Part shown: piece by piece, positions 4,981-5,016 of the stretch
Position numbering within the stretch: position 1 is the first letter of the stretch
Layout: every line of letters starts with the position of its first letter
DNA from: an uncultured Clostridia bacterium
GTDB taxonomy: Bacteria > Bacillota > Clostridia > Oscillospirales > Ruminococcaceae
Direction of reading: 5' to 3'
Length of the DNA stretch: 5,016 bases
NCBI GenBank assembly: GCA_937894185.1
Contig: CALCSA010000226.1
Coordinates: forward strand, 1-5,016
Program-made: the position numbers and the translations under genes
The notes under the pieces: generated by a model
What the model saw: the letters and a program-made list of their open reading frames with translations, nothing else
Database searches by the model: none
Told to the model about the DNA's origin: nothing

Positions 4981-5016
4981 TTGAAATTGACAAAAAATGC
5001 CGTAACGGTTTTAGAA
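4981..5016 (+). CDS. nrdJ: Start of a gene cut by the window edge, probably adenosylcobalamin-dependent ribonucleotide reductase
   Basis: Only the first 12 codons are present: a TTG start, then MKLTKNAVTVLE. This N-terminus resembles class II (B12-dependent) ribonucleoside reductases, which commonly begin with a segment of the type LTxNAxTVLxxRY; that is recall, not a search. The NrdR-box-like site over its promoter independently fits a ribonucleotide reductase, an enzyme that makes deoxyribonucleotides. With so few residues the call is tentative; any other gene with this N-terminus remains possible. Confidence 0.5.
   Translation, partial: MKLTKNAVTVLE

Overview
The window looks like a piece of a Gram-positive Clostridia chromosome. 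Several features point that way: strong purine-rich ribosome binding sites 7-10 nt before most starts, ATG/GTG/TTG starts, sigma-A type promoters, a lipoprotein box, an exported protein with S-layer-homology-like repeats, and moderately high GC in coding regions. I would guess a gut Oscillospiraceae/Ruminococcaceae-type organism (Flavonifractor or Intestinimonas relatives), but no marker gene proves this. All supported genes are on the + strand.

Layout. Positions 1-127 are a GC-rich, hairpin-prone stretch with an imperfect direct repeat, followed by an AT-rich leader. At 299-1564 is an exported protein with a cadherin-like Ig fold and a C-terminal set of SLH-like repeats. At 1640-2437, behind its own promoter, is a lipoprotein peptidase of the M15 D,D-carboxypeptidase/endopeptidase family. 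Both would act at the cell envelope. From 2524 a near-consensus promoter starts a 315-nt leader holding a yybP-ykoY (manganese) riboswitch, a strong intrinsic terminator and a second nested hairpin. This leader controls mntP (2874-3521), a manganese exporter. At 3607-4772 is a two-gene unit, a YjbQ-family protein and exonuclease III, joined by a 4-nt ATGA overlap and closed by a clean terminator at 4784-4807. The right edge holds a promoter overlapped by an NrdR-box-like site and the first 12 codons of a gene whose N-terminus resembles adenosylcobalamin-dependent (class II) ribonucleotide reductase.

How the parts work together. The left half is envelope biology, the middle is manganese homeostasis through an RNA switch, and the right half is DNA repair followed by (probably) deoxyribonucleotide supply. 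The coding genes belong to known families. The points most worth a second look are non-coding: the mntP leader with two successive structured elements and a possible leader peptide, the perfect palindrome on the yjbQ promoter, and the NrdR-like site at the right edge. I did not find a clearly new multi-gene system.
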